Shown in pieces: positions 45,076 to 55,911 of a DNA stretch of 64,000 nucleotides. The notes beneath the pieces were generated by a model. It made no database searches. It was given only the letters and a program-made list of their open reading frames with translations, and was not told the DNA's origin. The DNA is from Tubulanus polymorphus. Lineage: Eukaryota; Nemertea; Palaeonemertea; Tubulaniformes; Tubulanidae. The stretch spans positions 13,416,450 to 13,480,449 of the forward strand of contig NC_134026.1 of NCBI RefSeq assembly GCF_964204645.1. Reading direction: 5' to 3'. Position 1 is the stretch's first letter. Each line of letters begins with the position of its first letter. A program made the translations under genes and the position numbers.

Positions 45076-45251
45076 GTAAACAGCCTAAAGGCTGGAAAGG
45101 TCCTCCATTTTTTTTCAAACTTGCAGGCCTGCCAACCGGCTACGATATTTCCAACGCATTCATGTAACTTTACACGTGGCCATGAATCATAGGCCGAGGG
45201 TATTCAAGGTTTTGTCTCATCCTAGTTTAGAATATTTTTTGTTTATTCTAG

Positions 45252-45365
45252 AATGTTGACATAAAATTACCACTGAGTGCGAAAAAAGAAACTTATGTTC
45301 CTGCTGAGGAACAAAATGCACAAGTAGAATCAGGAGTACATTTCATTCCAGCCCGGGATAAGCTG
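45252..45365 (+). CDS. exon-like stretch, first copy of the 629-bp duplication
   Basis: TTTATTCTAG precedes and GTATGT follows an open 114-base stretch (38 codons) reading NVDIKLPLSAKKETYVPAEE and on to FIPARDKL. The second copy is at 45881-45998. Protein family unknown; could be a chance exon-like structure. Confidence 0.3.
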
Positions 45366-45880
45366 GTATGTACGGAGTGAGAACCCGATTTACTTGAAGC
45401 AGATAAGAAGTTGGAGGAAAGTGATTAAGTGATTGATGTAAGGTCGGTGAATGACAGTCAATCAAATTGCAGTAGTGAAGGAAATAATTTACGATTTAGG
45501 GAGCATCTTAGAATTTCTGGAGTGTCAATAAAAACTAATTGATAAACTGAAGGACATGCAGTGGGTTGAGAAACAATTGATATTGTGAACTATGTTTACT
45601 TTATTAATAGGCAATCTTTTGAATCCCGGCATTTGTAATGGCACACCGTCAATTGGCTTCATTTGACCATTGTAGTGTAGACATAAATATAGCTCCACAT
45701 TGAAGTCTTGATTTACGTTCCAGATTGGAAAGGTCGCAAATATCCTCCAATTATTTTCAAACGATATTTCAAACACATTCATCACAATCCCTGTAAATCT
45801 ACACGTGGCCATGAATCATAGGCCCAGGGGATTCAAGGCTTTATTCCATTCTATTTTAGAATATGTTTTGTTTATTCTAG

Positions 45881-45998
45881 ATTGTAAACATGACATTACC
45901 ACTGAGAAAAGTGTGAAAGAGAAACTTATGTTCCAGCTGAGCAACAGAATGCGCTAGTAAAATCGGAAGAAAATTTCGTTCCAGCCCAAGATCAGCTG
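45881..45998 (+). pseudogene. exon-like stretch, second copy, frame shifted by indels
   Basis: Same splice-like borders as 45252-45365, but 118 instead of 114 bases. In a shifted frame it reads ETYVPAEQQNALVKSEENFV, so the amino-acid sense is kept in the second half. Confidence 0.25.
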
Positions 45999-46399
45999 GT
46001 ATGTACGGAGCAAGAACCCGATTTACTTTAAACCGATAAGAAGTTGGAGGAAAGTGATTAAGTGATTGATAAGGTCAAATCGTAGTAGTAGAGGTAATTA
46101 GAAATAAAAAAGATTTAGGGAGCATCTAAAAAATTTCGAGAAATGTATTTATATATATAATAATATCTGTAATCGATAAACTAAAGGACAGTGGGTTGAG
46201 AAACAATTGATATTGTGAACTATGTTTACATTATAGATAGCCAATCTTTTAAATGCCTGCCTTTGAAATGGCGTACCCTCATAAGTAATTGTATACATGG
46301 TTCCTACAGATACGAAATTTGAGGAGTATTTAAGGGGCTTTTGAGGGTATGACCACCAAATCCGAGGGTCATTTTTTCACGGCGCAAACCTAATTGATA

Positions 46400-47345
46400 C
46401 ATAAAACAGTACCAGTAGAATACTTGGCATTAATCAAGAATTAAAATTAACAGATCATATTGCAGTATTTAAAATTTCATTATGCAATCAAAATTTAAAT
46501 GAATTAATTCAGAAAATGGATAATATTGAAAAATTATTAAATGGGAAAAATTACAATATATAAGATGTAAGATGTTACACAAGATTTTAAAGGATCATTT
46601 AATTCGGATGAAATAAAATCAATGTTCGAAAATAGAAAATGTAAAGTTTTAAAAGAATTTTCTAATAGTTGTGTTTCAGCATTACATAAGGATGATAAAA
46701 TAAACATCTATAATAAAACAGCATGTCAATTCAAATCCTCTGGTGTAAATATAAATTCCCGTTCAAATTTAATGAGTTACATAAATTGCTATCAAGAAAG
46801 GCTGAAGAATCATTTGAAAAATCAATTGAAACAGGATTGATTAGAATTGAAATAACTAGTATTTCATTTGAAAAGGGATCAAAAATGATGGAAAAAATAT
46901 AACAATACTTGAAAAAAGAAAATATTTACTATTCACCTGCTTATTAACAACTTAAATCGTTATTTGATGAGGTAAAACAGACTGTATGTATTTATGATTT
47001 GATTGAAAAAAGTTTTTATTTCTGTTATTATGGTGATTTATTAGCAAGCAAATTTATAGGATATATATAAATCTAGGATAAGTAAAAATATTGAAGAGTC
47101 CTCCTTTTTACTCATTTTATCAATGTTAACAATTAAAAATATCCCATGTTTATATCTCACAATTAATCAAAATGATGATAAATCAGAATTCATTATTGAA
47201 GCAAAAAAAATATATTAAAACTGAAGGATCAACTGTTATATCTTCAACTAATTCAATGTTTACAGTATTGAATAAATTAATATTTAGATTTAAATTACGT
47301 GAAACAAGAATTAGTTTAACAATTTTAAAAACGAGATACAATATA
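46400..47345 (+). pseudogene. broken AT-rich coding region of unknown family, Polinton-like
   Basis: Open pieces in changing frames: MFENRKCKVLKEFSNSCVSA (46622 on), SFEKSIETGLIRIEITSISF (about 46800), CIYDLIEKSFYFCYYGDLLA (about 46990-47045), IPCLYLTINQNDDKSEFIIE (about 47140-47200) and FRFKLRETRISLTIL. Codon use and composition are like the Polinton genes, and it adjoins a Polinton polymerase fragment. I do not recognise the protein. A partial copy is at 23050-23285. Confidence 0.45.
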
Positions 47346-47359
47346 TAATCTAAACCTTT

Positions 47360-47738
47360 TTATTCACTTTTAATTAGTTCGGGATAATCAGATTCTATAT
47401 ATAATCCTAAAGCTGCAGCGCTTTGATGAATTCTTTTAATAGTATTTGTTTTTGGTGGTTCTTCTGAAAAATCATTTTCATTAGAATTTAATTTCTTTCT
47501 TTTATAATATATTTCTTTTCTATCTTGATCAGTTAATTCTTTATTTAATGACTCGAAGTCACCATATATAACAAATGGTACTTTATTCTTGTAATCATAA
47601 TTTTTGAATTCTTATATCTTATCTTTTTCATTCGGTAAAACTAATTTACAATAATCATGATTATCACATAATTGTTTATGATTTAATAATGCACTTTTAT
47701 TACTGAATTTAGTTATACATTTTCTACATAGGTATATT
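47360..47738 (-). pseudogene. old Polinton DNA polymerase fragment (N-terminal part)
   Basis: Diverged copy of about 17825-18205 in the complete element, same orientation: shares TATCTTGATCAGTTAATTC, TTTGATGAA...TTTTTAAT(A/T)GTATTT and GGTA(C/A)...TTT words. It covers the region just before and including the first exonuclease motif, with stops and frame changes. Confidence 0.8.
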
Positions 47739-47739
47739 T

Positions 47740-47905
47740 AATTAGGGTTTTCTGTTACATCACAGAAAACCCTATTGAGATTCGCGTGTTTCTTATTATT
47801 AGGGTTTTCTGTTACATCACAGAAAACCCTATTGATATCCGCGTGATTATTATTAGGGTTTTCTGTTATTTCACAGAAAACCCTATTGATATCCGCGTGA
47901 TTATT
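47740..47905. repeat. three tandem ~55-bp repeats, each a perfect 12-bp hairpin
   Basis: Each unit has AGGGTTTTCTGT, a six-base loop (TACATC or TATTTC) and ACAGAAAACCCT, followed by ATTGA(G/T)(A/T)T(T/C)CGCGTG and TTATT. The third unit is followed by an extended ATT run. Confidence 0.9.
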
Positions 47906-47934
47906 ATTATTATTATTTTCTTCCACACTATTTT

Positions 47935-48893
47935 TACCAAAAGAACATAGGCTTTGTTACCTTACCGCTGTTTTATATACAATCCATATAATATCGTTCA
48001 GCTCACTGAGATCTACAAATAGCCCGCGTGTTTTTTCACGAATCATCGTTACAAAAGCGCTGTCGGGCTGTAAACATCGAACATTTAGCCCCATTCAATG
48101 GGGCGACATGTTTTTCGAGTCGTCATCCCGAAATCAACCCGCAGGCCGACTGTCACTTCGATTATCAATTCAAGTATAAATGAACTAATTTATTGGCGCA
48201 GACTTCACATTCAGTCGCGGTCTTCAAACAGTGATTTTAACAATAGCCCATTTTTCTCATCAAATCATATTACCGATACACTGGAAATTTACTACTTTAG
48301 ATTTTAAAAGCACTGTCGAGCCGTAAACATCGACGAATCGACGTGTCGTTCCGGGGATCAGCTGCGAGTTTCTCCTCATCATGAGAATCAAATCGAGTAC
48401 AAATTAATTTATTACTACCAATGATTTGGCTGCGGGTTTCAAGGAGTTAGTTTAACAATAACTATTTTTCTTTACCAAATTAACCGTGTATTTGCTAAGA
48501 TAAATCGTTAGTGTACCGGGGAATCGTAGGCCTAAACTAAACAGGCCGAAGAGATATGGCGGAGAAAAGCTGTTATGTCGACGAGGTATCAAATTAAAAG
48601 AATATATTACTTTATTCGGCCGCGGGCTTCAACCATTTATCAATACTCTATATTTCCTACAGTACATACCGATCATTGTCAAATGCACAAGGTATTTACT
48701 AAATACAAGTATATAACACACTCCTATCCGTATGCTGGACTCACACTTGACATTCGGAGTAAGCGTTCGCTGTGGGGAAAAGGAGATCGTTCGCTGTGTC
48801 GCTTGAAGTGTTTATCGAGTTTTACGCGACCTTAAGGCTTTAGTATGGTGGCTGATAAGATAAAAAAACACGAATATGCAAATGAGGGCGACA
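47935..48893 (+). repeat. composite repeat, unit A, copy 1
   Basis: About 0.96 kb starting ACCAAAAGAACATAGG, containing GAGCCGTAAACATCGACGAA, and ending ACGACAAAACGACAAAAC, where the 31-bp minisatellite begins. Copies with the same order at 55912-57215 and, from the middle, at 63487-64000. No coding frame is shared. Confidence 0.85.
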
Positions 48894-48929
48894 TTACGAC
48901 AAAACGACAAAACTAAAATAACGCGAGAA

Positions 48930-50350
48930 AACAATGATTTTGATTTTGTCACCCGCGACAATTTATTATTTTGGTTTTGTCACACGCGACAATTCAATAT
49001 TTTGGTTTTATCGCCCGCGACAATTCATTATTTTGGTTTTATCGCTTGCGACAATTCATTATTTTGGTTTTGTCGCCGCGAAAATTCAATATTTTGGTTT
49101 TATCGCCCACGACAATTCACTACTTTGGTTTTATCACCAGCGACAATTCATTGTTTTGGTTTTGTCGCCCGCGACAATTCTTTTTGGTTTGGTCGCCCGC
49201 GACAATTCATTATTTTGGTTTTATATTTTGTTTTTGTCGCCCGCGACAATTTTTTTTTGGTTTTGTCGCCTGCGACAATTCAATATTTTGGTTTTATCGC
49301 CTGCGACAACTCAATATTTTGGTTTTATCGCCCGCGATAATTCATTATTTTGGTTTTGTCGCCCGAGACAATTCATTATTTTGGTTTTATCGCTGGCGAC
49401 AATTCATTATTACAGTTTTGTCGCCCCGACAATTCATTACTTTGGTTTTATCTCCAGCGACAATTCATTATTTTGGTTTTGTCGCCCGCGACAATTCTTC
49501 TTTTTGGTTTTGTCGACCGCGACTAATCAATATTTTGGTTTTGTCGCCCGCGACAATTCATTATTTTGGTTTTATCGCCCGCGACAATTCATCATTTTGG
49601 TTTTATCGCCCGCGACAATTCATTATTTTGGTTTTGTCGCCCGCGACAATTGACCATTTTGGTTTTGTCGCCTGGACAATTGACCATTTTGATTTTGTCA
49701 CCCGCGACAATTCATTATTTTGGTTTTGTCGCCCGCGAGAATTCACCATTTTGGTTTTGTCACCCGCGACAAGTCATTATTTTGGTTTTATCGCCCGCGA
49801 CAATTCATTATTTTGGTTTTGTCACCTGCGACAATTAATTACTTTGGTTTTATCTCCAGCGACAATTCATTATTTTGGTTTTGTCGCCAGCGACAATTCT
49901 TCTTTTTGGTTTTGTCGCCCGCGACAATTCTTCTTTTTGGTTTTGTCGCCCGCGACAATTCTTCTTTTTGGTTTTGTCGCCCGCGACAATTCTTCTTTTT
50001 GGTTTTATCGCCCGCGATAATTCATTATTTTGGTTTTATCGCCCACGACAATTCATTATTTTGGTTTTGTCGCCCGAGACAATTCATCATTTTGGTTTTA
50101 TGGCCCGTGACAATTCATTATTTTGGTTTTGACGCCCGCGACAATTCACCATTTTGGTTTTGTCGCCTGGACAATTCACCATTTTGGTTTTGTCGCCCGC
50201 GACAATTCATTATTTTGGTTTTGTCGCCCCCACAATTCTTTTTTTGGTTTTGTCGCCCGCGACAATTCATTAGTTTGGTTTTGTCGCACGTGAAAATTCA
50301 TTATTTTGGTTTTATCGCCCGGGAGAATTCATTATTTTGGTTTTGTCACC
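48930..50350 (+). repeat. 31-bp minisatellite, array 1
   Basis: About 45 units. Core words are TTCATTATTTTGGTTTT and (A/G)TCGCCCGCGACAA. Units with TTGTCGCCCGCGACAA carry a 7-bp-arm palindrome. The + strand unit has no stop in any frame, so open frames of up to 349 codons arise. These are artefacts of the repeat, not genes. A subfamily with TTCTTCTTTTTGG occurs at 49880-50010. Confidence 0.95.
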
Positions 50351-50582
50351 CGAAGAAAATTTTGAAGACGCTTTGATCAATTACCTTGATCTTTCGTTTA
50401 TATTTGAATCTACCAAAGGCCCATCAGCATAAGAAAATTGGGTCAATCTGACTCAAGATGGCCGTCCTATGACCTTTTAGTGCCCAAAAATGTCAATTTT
50501 GGCCAGAATTCTAGGTCCTGTAGCTTTCTACTGGTTTGCCATTTCTCATTGCAATTGCTGATGGATATTCTTTAGAGAGGGA
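50351..50582 (+). repeat. spacer segment shared with 60485-60715
   Basis: TTTTGAAGACGCTTTGATCA ... AAAAATGTCAATTTTGG ... AGAGAGGGATGT, flanked on both sides by minisatellite. The copy at 60.5 kb is nearly identical. Confidence 0.85.
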
Positions 50583-50850
50583 TGTCGCACGCAACAATTC
50601 AATAGTTTGTTTTGTCGTCCGCGACAATTCATTATTTTGGTTTTATCGCCCGCAACAATTCAATATTTTGGTTTTGTCGCCCGCGACAATTCATTATTGT
50701 GGTTTTATCGCCCGCGACAATTCATTATTTTGGTTTTATCGCCCCGACAATTCATTATTTTTGTTTTGTCGCCCGTGACAATTCAATATTTTGGTTTTGT
50801 CACCCGCGACAATTCATAATTTTGGTTCTGTCACCCGTGGTTTTGTCGAA
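50583..50850 (+). repeat. 31-bp minisatellite, array 1b
   Basis: About eight units of the same minisatellite. Confidence 0.9.
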
Positions 50851-50887
50851 ACACTAAGTTTTTGGTCGAACAGTGTGTTAAGGTTGT

Positions 50888-51217
50888 TTTGGAAATTTAC
50901 TCGGTCTGGTATATTTTGGATTACTGTGTATGTCATTTGTCAGGACATTAAACAGAAGACGACTTAGAATACTACCTTGCGTGACTCCACTAGTTAGACA
51001 GTCTCATTCCAAGATGAGGCGTTCCGTTGATTTCGGTTACAAGTTTCCGTTCAGAGATAACTGCTGTGCCATTTGGGCGACCTATCATTGATACTGTTTC
51101 CTAATAGCCTGTTCACTAATGGCTGATGTTGAGCCTTATCAAATGCTTTGTTGAAATCCACCGTTGAACAGGATTCTAAGACTGTGCAGAAAACCCGTTA
51201 TCGCTGCTTTGCAGCTT
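50888..51217 (-). repeat. captured LINE reverse-transcriptase fragment, copy 1
   Basis: On the minus strand VDFNKAFDKAQHQPLVNRLL and, in another frame, GSILSRLLFNVLTND: RT motifs A and B of a LINE different from the intact one. Near-identical copies at 59347-59673 and 61988-62147, always next to minisatellite. It behaves as part of the composite repeat. Confidence 0.75.
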
Positions 51218-51494
51218 CATTATTTTCTTCCACACTATTTTTGATTTATTTTGCATAAATAATTGGTACAAGGATTATAACATAATAGTTATTACATAAT
51301 ATATAGTCGGTGTAACAATAATTTATGCGAGGAATTGAAGAAAAGCCAATAAGGCTTAAACTAGTCTGAAATCCCTCACCACATACGCTCACATTCTCGC
51401 AATCATACGCACACCACACACATACGTTACTAGAGACACTCTAAAAGATATAAATATAAATTAGACTTGAAGTCAGAACACACTATTATGGTTA

Positions 51495-54341
51495 CTAGTA
51501 ATTAGACAAGAGCAGACTTCTGAGACTGTAACGAAATATACTTAAATGGGGCTGATTTTTCAATTCAGATGGTAGATTGTTCCAGTATTTTGCACCTTGA
51601 ATTTTAATACTTCTAGATTTTATATTAGTTTTGGAAAATTCGATGAAAAGATCATTGATTCTGCGCGTGTTGCGCCAATTAGGTCTAGTACGCCGAAAAA
51701 TGAAGAAGTCTTCAAAAAGGTCAGGTAACAAATTATTAATTTGACAGAAGGTGAAAGTTCCAAGCTGTTGTTTATAAATATCACATAATTTCAGGATTTT
51801 GAGTCTTTTGAAAATTGGTGACGTGTGTTCTAACCAGTCAGAACGCTTTACAGTACGTATTGCTCTTTTCTGGAGAACAAAAAGAGGGTTTAAATAGGTA
51901 CAACAAGCATTTCCCCATATAACATTGGCATAATCAAAATGTGAATGGACAAAACAATGGTATAAATTTTTCAAAATGTCTGGAGATAAGTAATTTTTCA
52001 ACCGGTTAATGATGCCAATGCCACGTGAGACTTTTTTACAAACAAAATTGATGTGTTCCTTCCATGTTAAATTTTGATCAAAAATTATGCCTAGAAATTT
52101 TGTGCTTGTTACTCTTTTTATCGGTTGACCATCTAGGCGTATATTTAGATCCGGAAAAAATCTGTTGCCAAAAATAATGTAATTTGTTTTATCTATATTA
52201 ACGGAAAGGCGATTCGCTCTGAACCAGTTGAGGAGCTGATTTAACTCTCGGTTAAGAATGCCCTCTAACTTTTTATAATTAGAGTTACTACAAAAAAAGT
52301 TGCTATCGTCAGCAAAAAATATAGAGTCTAATAATTTACAAGCATTAGGACAGTCGTTTATGTATACTAGAAACAAAATAGGTCCTAGTATGGAACCTTG
52401 TGGAACACCGGATGTTATATCCGCAGTTAAGGATAAAGTATTTTTATACTTGACCGCTTGTTTTCGACCTGTGATATAACTTTGAAACCAGTTTAGCGGA
52501 ATGCCACGAATTCCATAGTGCTCAAGTTTAGAAATCAGGATATCAAACTTAAGGGTGTCAAATGCCTTTGACAGGTCAATAAATACCCCTGCAGTAAAAA
52601 GGCCCTTATCAAGGGCACTAGATAATTTATTGGTAATGAGAGATAAAGCGAGTGTAGTTGAGTACTTTTTCCTGAAACCAAATTGGTGTTGATTAAAAAG
52701 TTTGAGTTTTTCAAAAAATTTGTTAAGTCTGTCATATACGATTTTTTCCAATATTTTTGATATAGACGGCAAGACGGAAATAGGGCGGTAATTACTGAAT
52801 AGATTATTATTTCCACTTTTATAGATTGGAGTAACATGAGCTATTTTGAATGCACTGGGCACTTGCCCTGAAGTGAAACTGCAATTGAATATATGGCATA
52901 GAGGTTGTGAAATTATAGAAATAATCGATTTAAGTAACTTCATACTTATGTTATCAAAGCCACTTGAAGGTTTTGACTTGAAATTAGAGACAATTAATTC
53001 AATTTCCTGGGTACATGTTGGTGAGAGGAAAAAATTTTCACATACATTTTCACCTAAGTAATCTTTAAAGTTTTTCTCGGAAATTGGTATTTGAGATTCC
53101 AATGACCGCGCAGCGTTTACAAAATACTCATTGAAACTTTCAGCAATTTCTTGCTCATTTTTTAGAACTTTATCTGAGTTAATCTCAGGATTTTGTTTAC
53201 CTTTGTTAAGTAAAGAATTAACGTTTCGCCATATTTCTCTAGGGTTTAATTTACATGCTATAAATTTGTCCCTATAAAATGAATATTTACTCTTCTTGAT
53301 GACAGAATTAAGAATATTTCTATGTCTATTATATTTATCTTTCCTCTCTTTAGTCCGTTTTCGTAAGTACTGTTTATACAGTTTTTCCTTGAAACGAATC
53401 GATTTTTTTATTCCCGTGGTAATCCACGGCTTATGGCTATAATTTGATTTATCACGTATAGATTTAATTGGAAAACTCGTCTCAAAACAATTGTTAATAA
53501 TCTTATAAAATTCCGTGCATGACGCTTCAGGGTCACTATACTCGTACACACTTTGCCAATCATTGGTCAGCAAAGAACGGGAGAAATTTTCAATGGTCCT
53601 AGAATTTATATCATGGATTAACTTAGTATTATTACTTGTTTTATGTCTTTTATAGATACCGTTAAAACTAGCAAAAATTGGGTAGAGGTCTGATATATCA
53701 ACTAAGAAAACACCACTTTGAGATTGGAAATTGTCGTTAAAATTGGTCAATATATTGTCAATAACAGTTGATGTAGTATCTGTTACTCGAGTTGGTAAAT
53801 TTATATGCGGGAAAAAAGAATTACTTATTGCATAGTTAAAGAAAGAATCATTTGGTGAATTATCACCGTATTTACCGAAATCAATATTAAAGTCACCTAA
53901 TAGAATAACACGTAGCTTTTCATTGTCGACTTGGCTTACAAATTGTTCAAAATCAGATAAAAGTGCCGCTATACTTGTATCAGGTGCACGATATACAACG
54001 CCGATAACAGTTTTCATGCATGATTTACTTTGTGGAATCTCTATAAAGAGAGATTCTGCTAAATGGAGGTCTTCCCTTCGTTTAAACGGAATAGCATTAT
54101 TAACCAGAATACCAACTCCGCCTCCTTTTTTATTAAGCCTGCTCTGGTAAACACCGGAATAGCCAGGCAGATTATATAAACATTCATTTGGGTGATTAGT
54201 ATCAGTCCACGTTTCAGTCAGACCGATTACAGAAAATTTGAACTTTAATAAATGTAGGTAGTCGGCTAACGAGTCGAAATTTTTCTTGGCACTTCGGATG
54301 TTAGAATGAAACACACTAAATAAGTCATCGTGCGATTTCAA
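51495..54341 (-). CDS. LINE ORF2: AP endonuclease-reverse transcriptase, 948 aa
   Basis: Makes the nick and copies the element RNA. Endonuclease: N14 (HSNIRS), E43 (LTETW), GGGVGI (73-78), VVYRAPDTS, LLGDFNID (D150, N152), STVIDNI (D195). The expected SDH is SDL (217-219), i.e. the catalytic His is replaced by Leu. RT: motif A GVFIDLSKAFDT (D589), motif B SGVPQGSILGP, motif C FADD (676-679), then thumb and a C-terminal region to SLRSLLLSNY. Length and layout fit CR1/L2-group elements. Frame fully open. The ATG at 54341 lies 75 bases after the ORF1 stop. Confidence 0.88.
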   Translation of the reverse strand: MKSHDDLFSVFHSNIRSAKKNFDSLADYLHLLKFKFSVIGLTETWTDTNHPNECLYNLPGYSGVYQSRLNKKGGGVGILVNNAIPFKRREDLHLAESLFIEIPQSKSCMKTVIGVVYRAPDTSIAALLSDFEQFVSQVDNEKLRVILLGDFNIDFGKYGDNSPNDSFFNYAISNSFFPHINLPTRVTDTTSTVIDNILTNFNDNFQSQSGVFLVDISDLYPIFASFNGIYKRHKTSNNTKLIHDINSRTIENFSRSLLTNDWQSVYEYSDPEASCTEFYKIINNCFETSFPIKSIRDKSNYSHKPWITTGIKKSIRFKEKLYKQYLRKRTKERKDKYNRHRNILNSVIKKSKYSFYRDKFIACKLNPREIWRNVNSLLNKGKQNPEINSDKVLKNEQEIAESFNEYFVNAARSLESQIPISEKNFKDYLGENVCENFFLSPTCTQEIELIVSNFKSKPSSGFDNISMKLLKSIISIISQPLCHIFNCSFTSGQVPSAFKIAHVTPIYKSGNNNLFSNYRPISVLPSISKILEKIVYDRLNKFFEKLKLFNQHQFGFRKKYSTTLALSLITNKLSSALDKGLFTAGVFIDLSKAFDTLKFDILISKLEHYGIRGIPLNWFQSYITGRKQAVKYKNTLSLTADITSGVPQGSILGPILFLVYINDCPNACKLLDSIFFADDSNFFCSNSNYKKLEGILNRELNQLLNWFRANRLSVNIDKTNYIIFGNRFFPDLNIRLDGQPIKRVTSTKFLGIIFDQNLTWKEHINFVCKKVSRGIGIINRLKNYLSPDILKNLYHCFVHSHFDYANVIWGNACCTYLNPLFVLQKRAIRTVKRSDWLEHTSPIFKRLKILKLCDIYKQQLGTFTFCQINNLLPDLFEDFFIFRRTRPNWRNTRRINDLFIEFSKTNIKSRSIKIQGAKYWNNLPSELKNQPHLSIFRYSLRSLLLSNY

Positions 54342-54418
54342 GTTGAAATCGGACGAAAAATATTAATTACAATTATCTATCAGGTCTGGAATGTCATGCA
54401 TAACATGTACAAATATAG

Positions 54419-55813
54419 TTATTGATCATCATCGATATAAGGCTTTTTGGTTATTTTCCCTGCGCTTGGTGGCGTCTGTGATTCAGATCGATCTTTTCTT
54501 TTCGTTGTATTCACAGGGGTACTGAAAACTTCAGTGTGGTTCTCAGTAGTAATCGCAGTGATCATCGTTTCAAAGTTCTTCGCAATAGTTGATTTCCCGA
54601 GTTCGTTCAAATGAATCCCCGATTTGTCACTAATGTTGTAAAACCTATCTCTTAAAGCCCCGTGGGGTTTCAGAATTATGTCATTATCAATGAATAGGAT
54701 GTTCTGTTTGGAGCAGAATCGCCCCATGTATGAATTAACTGCGCAGGCGGCAGTATTGAAATCCCTCGCAGCGTTTGAGTTCCCTTTCTTAGGGAAGATA
54801 CTTGAAAGTGATATTTTTGCGGAAGGAAAGTTTTCCTGAACTTTGGCGATGGCGAAGGTAATGTTCATTTTGATAGCATCGGTATCGGACTTGTTGCGAT
54901 TGACGTCATTGGTGCCAATGTGAACGATGACCTCCTTAACGGATTCTAGATTCGGTATTTGGGATGATGCTTTTTCTAAAAGCGACTGAATATTTTCAGC
55001 GGCTGCTCCAGAATGGTGGATGACAGCGCTGCTACTATGTGGATACTGGAGATCTCGCATGTTCGAAACTCCAATGATAACAACATCAGGCGATTGGTTT
55101 CTATCGGATTCTACACTTGTTTGCGTGCTTTCAGGTCCTGGGAGATTAGCTCTTTCAGTGACCGGGTGACCAATACTTTCTTGTTTAGCATGGTCATTCA
55201 ACAACGGACAATCGCGTTTAAAATGATCTGCCGATTTACAGTTGTGACATAAACGATTGTTCAGTCGGCGCGGGCAATTTGAAGAATTGTGATCACAATT
55301 CAGACAGAGTTGACATATAGAGTCGCAATACAATCTCACTGGAAAGTTTCCAATTTTTGTAAATGTCGGCATAACGTTTGCAAGGTTACGAAGCTGGAGA
55401 TACCTTGTACCTGTAAATATCTGAGTTCCTTTTATAACACCTCTTTTAATTGATCCGTCCACGTAATCTCCGTATTTCAATAAAAACGCAACGATCACCT
55501 TGTCGTCCATTTCAATCGGAGCGTCAACTATCTTAACATTAATGTAATTAACATCCACATCGGTGAAATTAACTTGCCGATCCATGATAACAAGTTGGAG
55601 CTTTGATAAACGATTTTTTGTTTCCTTGTCAGTGGCTGTGATTATACAGTTAGAGTTAGTTAACTGAATCGACAGGATTTTACTCACGTCAATTTTATAT
55701 TTCGCTAACGCATTTACTACATCCAGATGTCCTAACCTCTGCTTCCCAAACTGACTGAGGCTGAATTTAACAGAATTCTCTCTTATTAATAACGATTCTT
55801 GCACAGCATCCAT
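54419..55813 (-). CDS. LINE ORF1: zinc-knuckle and SGNH-esterase-like protein, 464 aa
   Basis: N-terminal part (1-150) has RRM-like alternation. Zinc knuckles: CLNCDHNSSNC (170-180, short form) and CHNCKSADHFKRDC (189-202, CX2CX4HX4C). From 242: VVIIGVSNMRDL (Ser250 in the place of the GDS nucleophile), IVHIGTND (297-303), FID (374-376) and SDKSGIHLNELGKS (about 395-408). The order GxSN, GTND, D..H is the SGNH hydrolase fold found in ORF1 of CR1 elements. The usual GDS is GVS here. The C-terminal tail is basic. Frame open, start MDAVQES. Confidence 0.85.
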   Translation of the reverse strand: MDAVQESLLIRENSVKFSLSQFGKQRLGHLDVVNALAKYKIDVSKILSIQLTNSNCIITATDKETKNRLSKLQLVIMDRQVNFTDVDVNYINVKIVDAPIEMDDKVIVAFLLKYGDYVDGSIKRGVIKGTQIFTGTRYLQLRNLANVMPTFTKIGNFPVRLYCDSICQLCLNCDHNSSNCPRRLNNRLCHNCKSADHFKRDCPLLNDHAKQESIGHPVTERANLPGPESTQTSVESDRNQSPDVVIIGVSNMRDLQYPHSSSAVIHHSGAAAENIQSLLEKASSQIPNLESVKEVIVHIGTNDVNRNKSDTDAIKMNITFAIAKVQENFPSAKISLSSIFPKKGNSNAARDFNTAACAVNSYMGRFCSKQNILFIDNDIILKPHGALRDRFYNISDKSGIHLNELGKSTIAKNFETMITAITTENHTEVFSTPVNTTKRKDRSESQTPPSAGKITKKPYIDDDQ

Positions 55814-55911
55814 TGTCTTACGATCACTTGGACAACGATTATTGAGAAAATATAACGAGCACGAAATTTGTGCGTCTGACTCTAAGCCGCCATATTGATA
55901 TATATATTTTC

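Larger units (their letters stand above)
45140..46290 (+). repeat. tandem duplication with unit of 629 bp
   Basis: From about 45140 the sequence repeats at an offset of 629 bases (for example GTGGCCATGAATCATAGG at 45176 and 45805; GAGAAACAATTGATATTGTG in both copies). The copies differ by many substitutions and small indels. Confidence 0.85.
51243..55911 (-). mobile_element. CR1-group LINE, nearly full length, both ORFs open
   Basis: 4.67 kb with ORF1 and ORF2. Ends are defined by comparison with an uninterrupted copy of the target: CACACTATTTTT|ACCAAAAG at 47922-47941 versus CACACTATTTTT before and ACTAAAAG after the element. The 3' end (left) has no poly-A, as in the CR1 group. The element cuts composite unit A at its left edge. 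Confidence 0.85.

Noticed and set aside
48876-50857. Long overlapping open frames (up to 349 codons) on the + strand, also at 57.2-57.9, 59.7-60.3 and 61.8-63.6 kb
   Set aside because: They are translations of the 31-bp minisatellite in all three frames; the same 31-residue string appears in each frame, so they are not genes.
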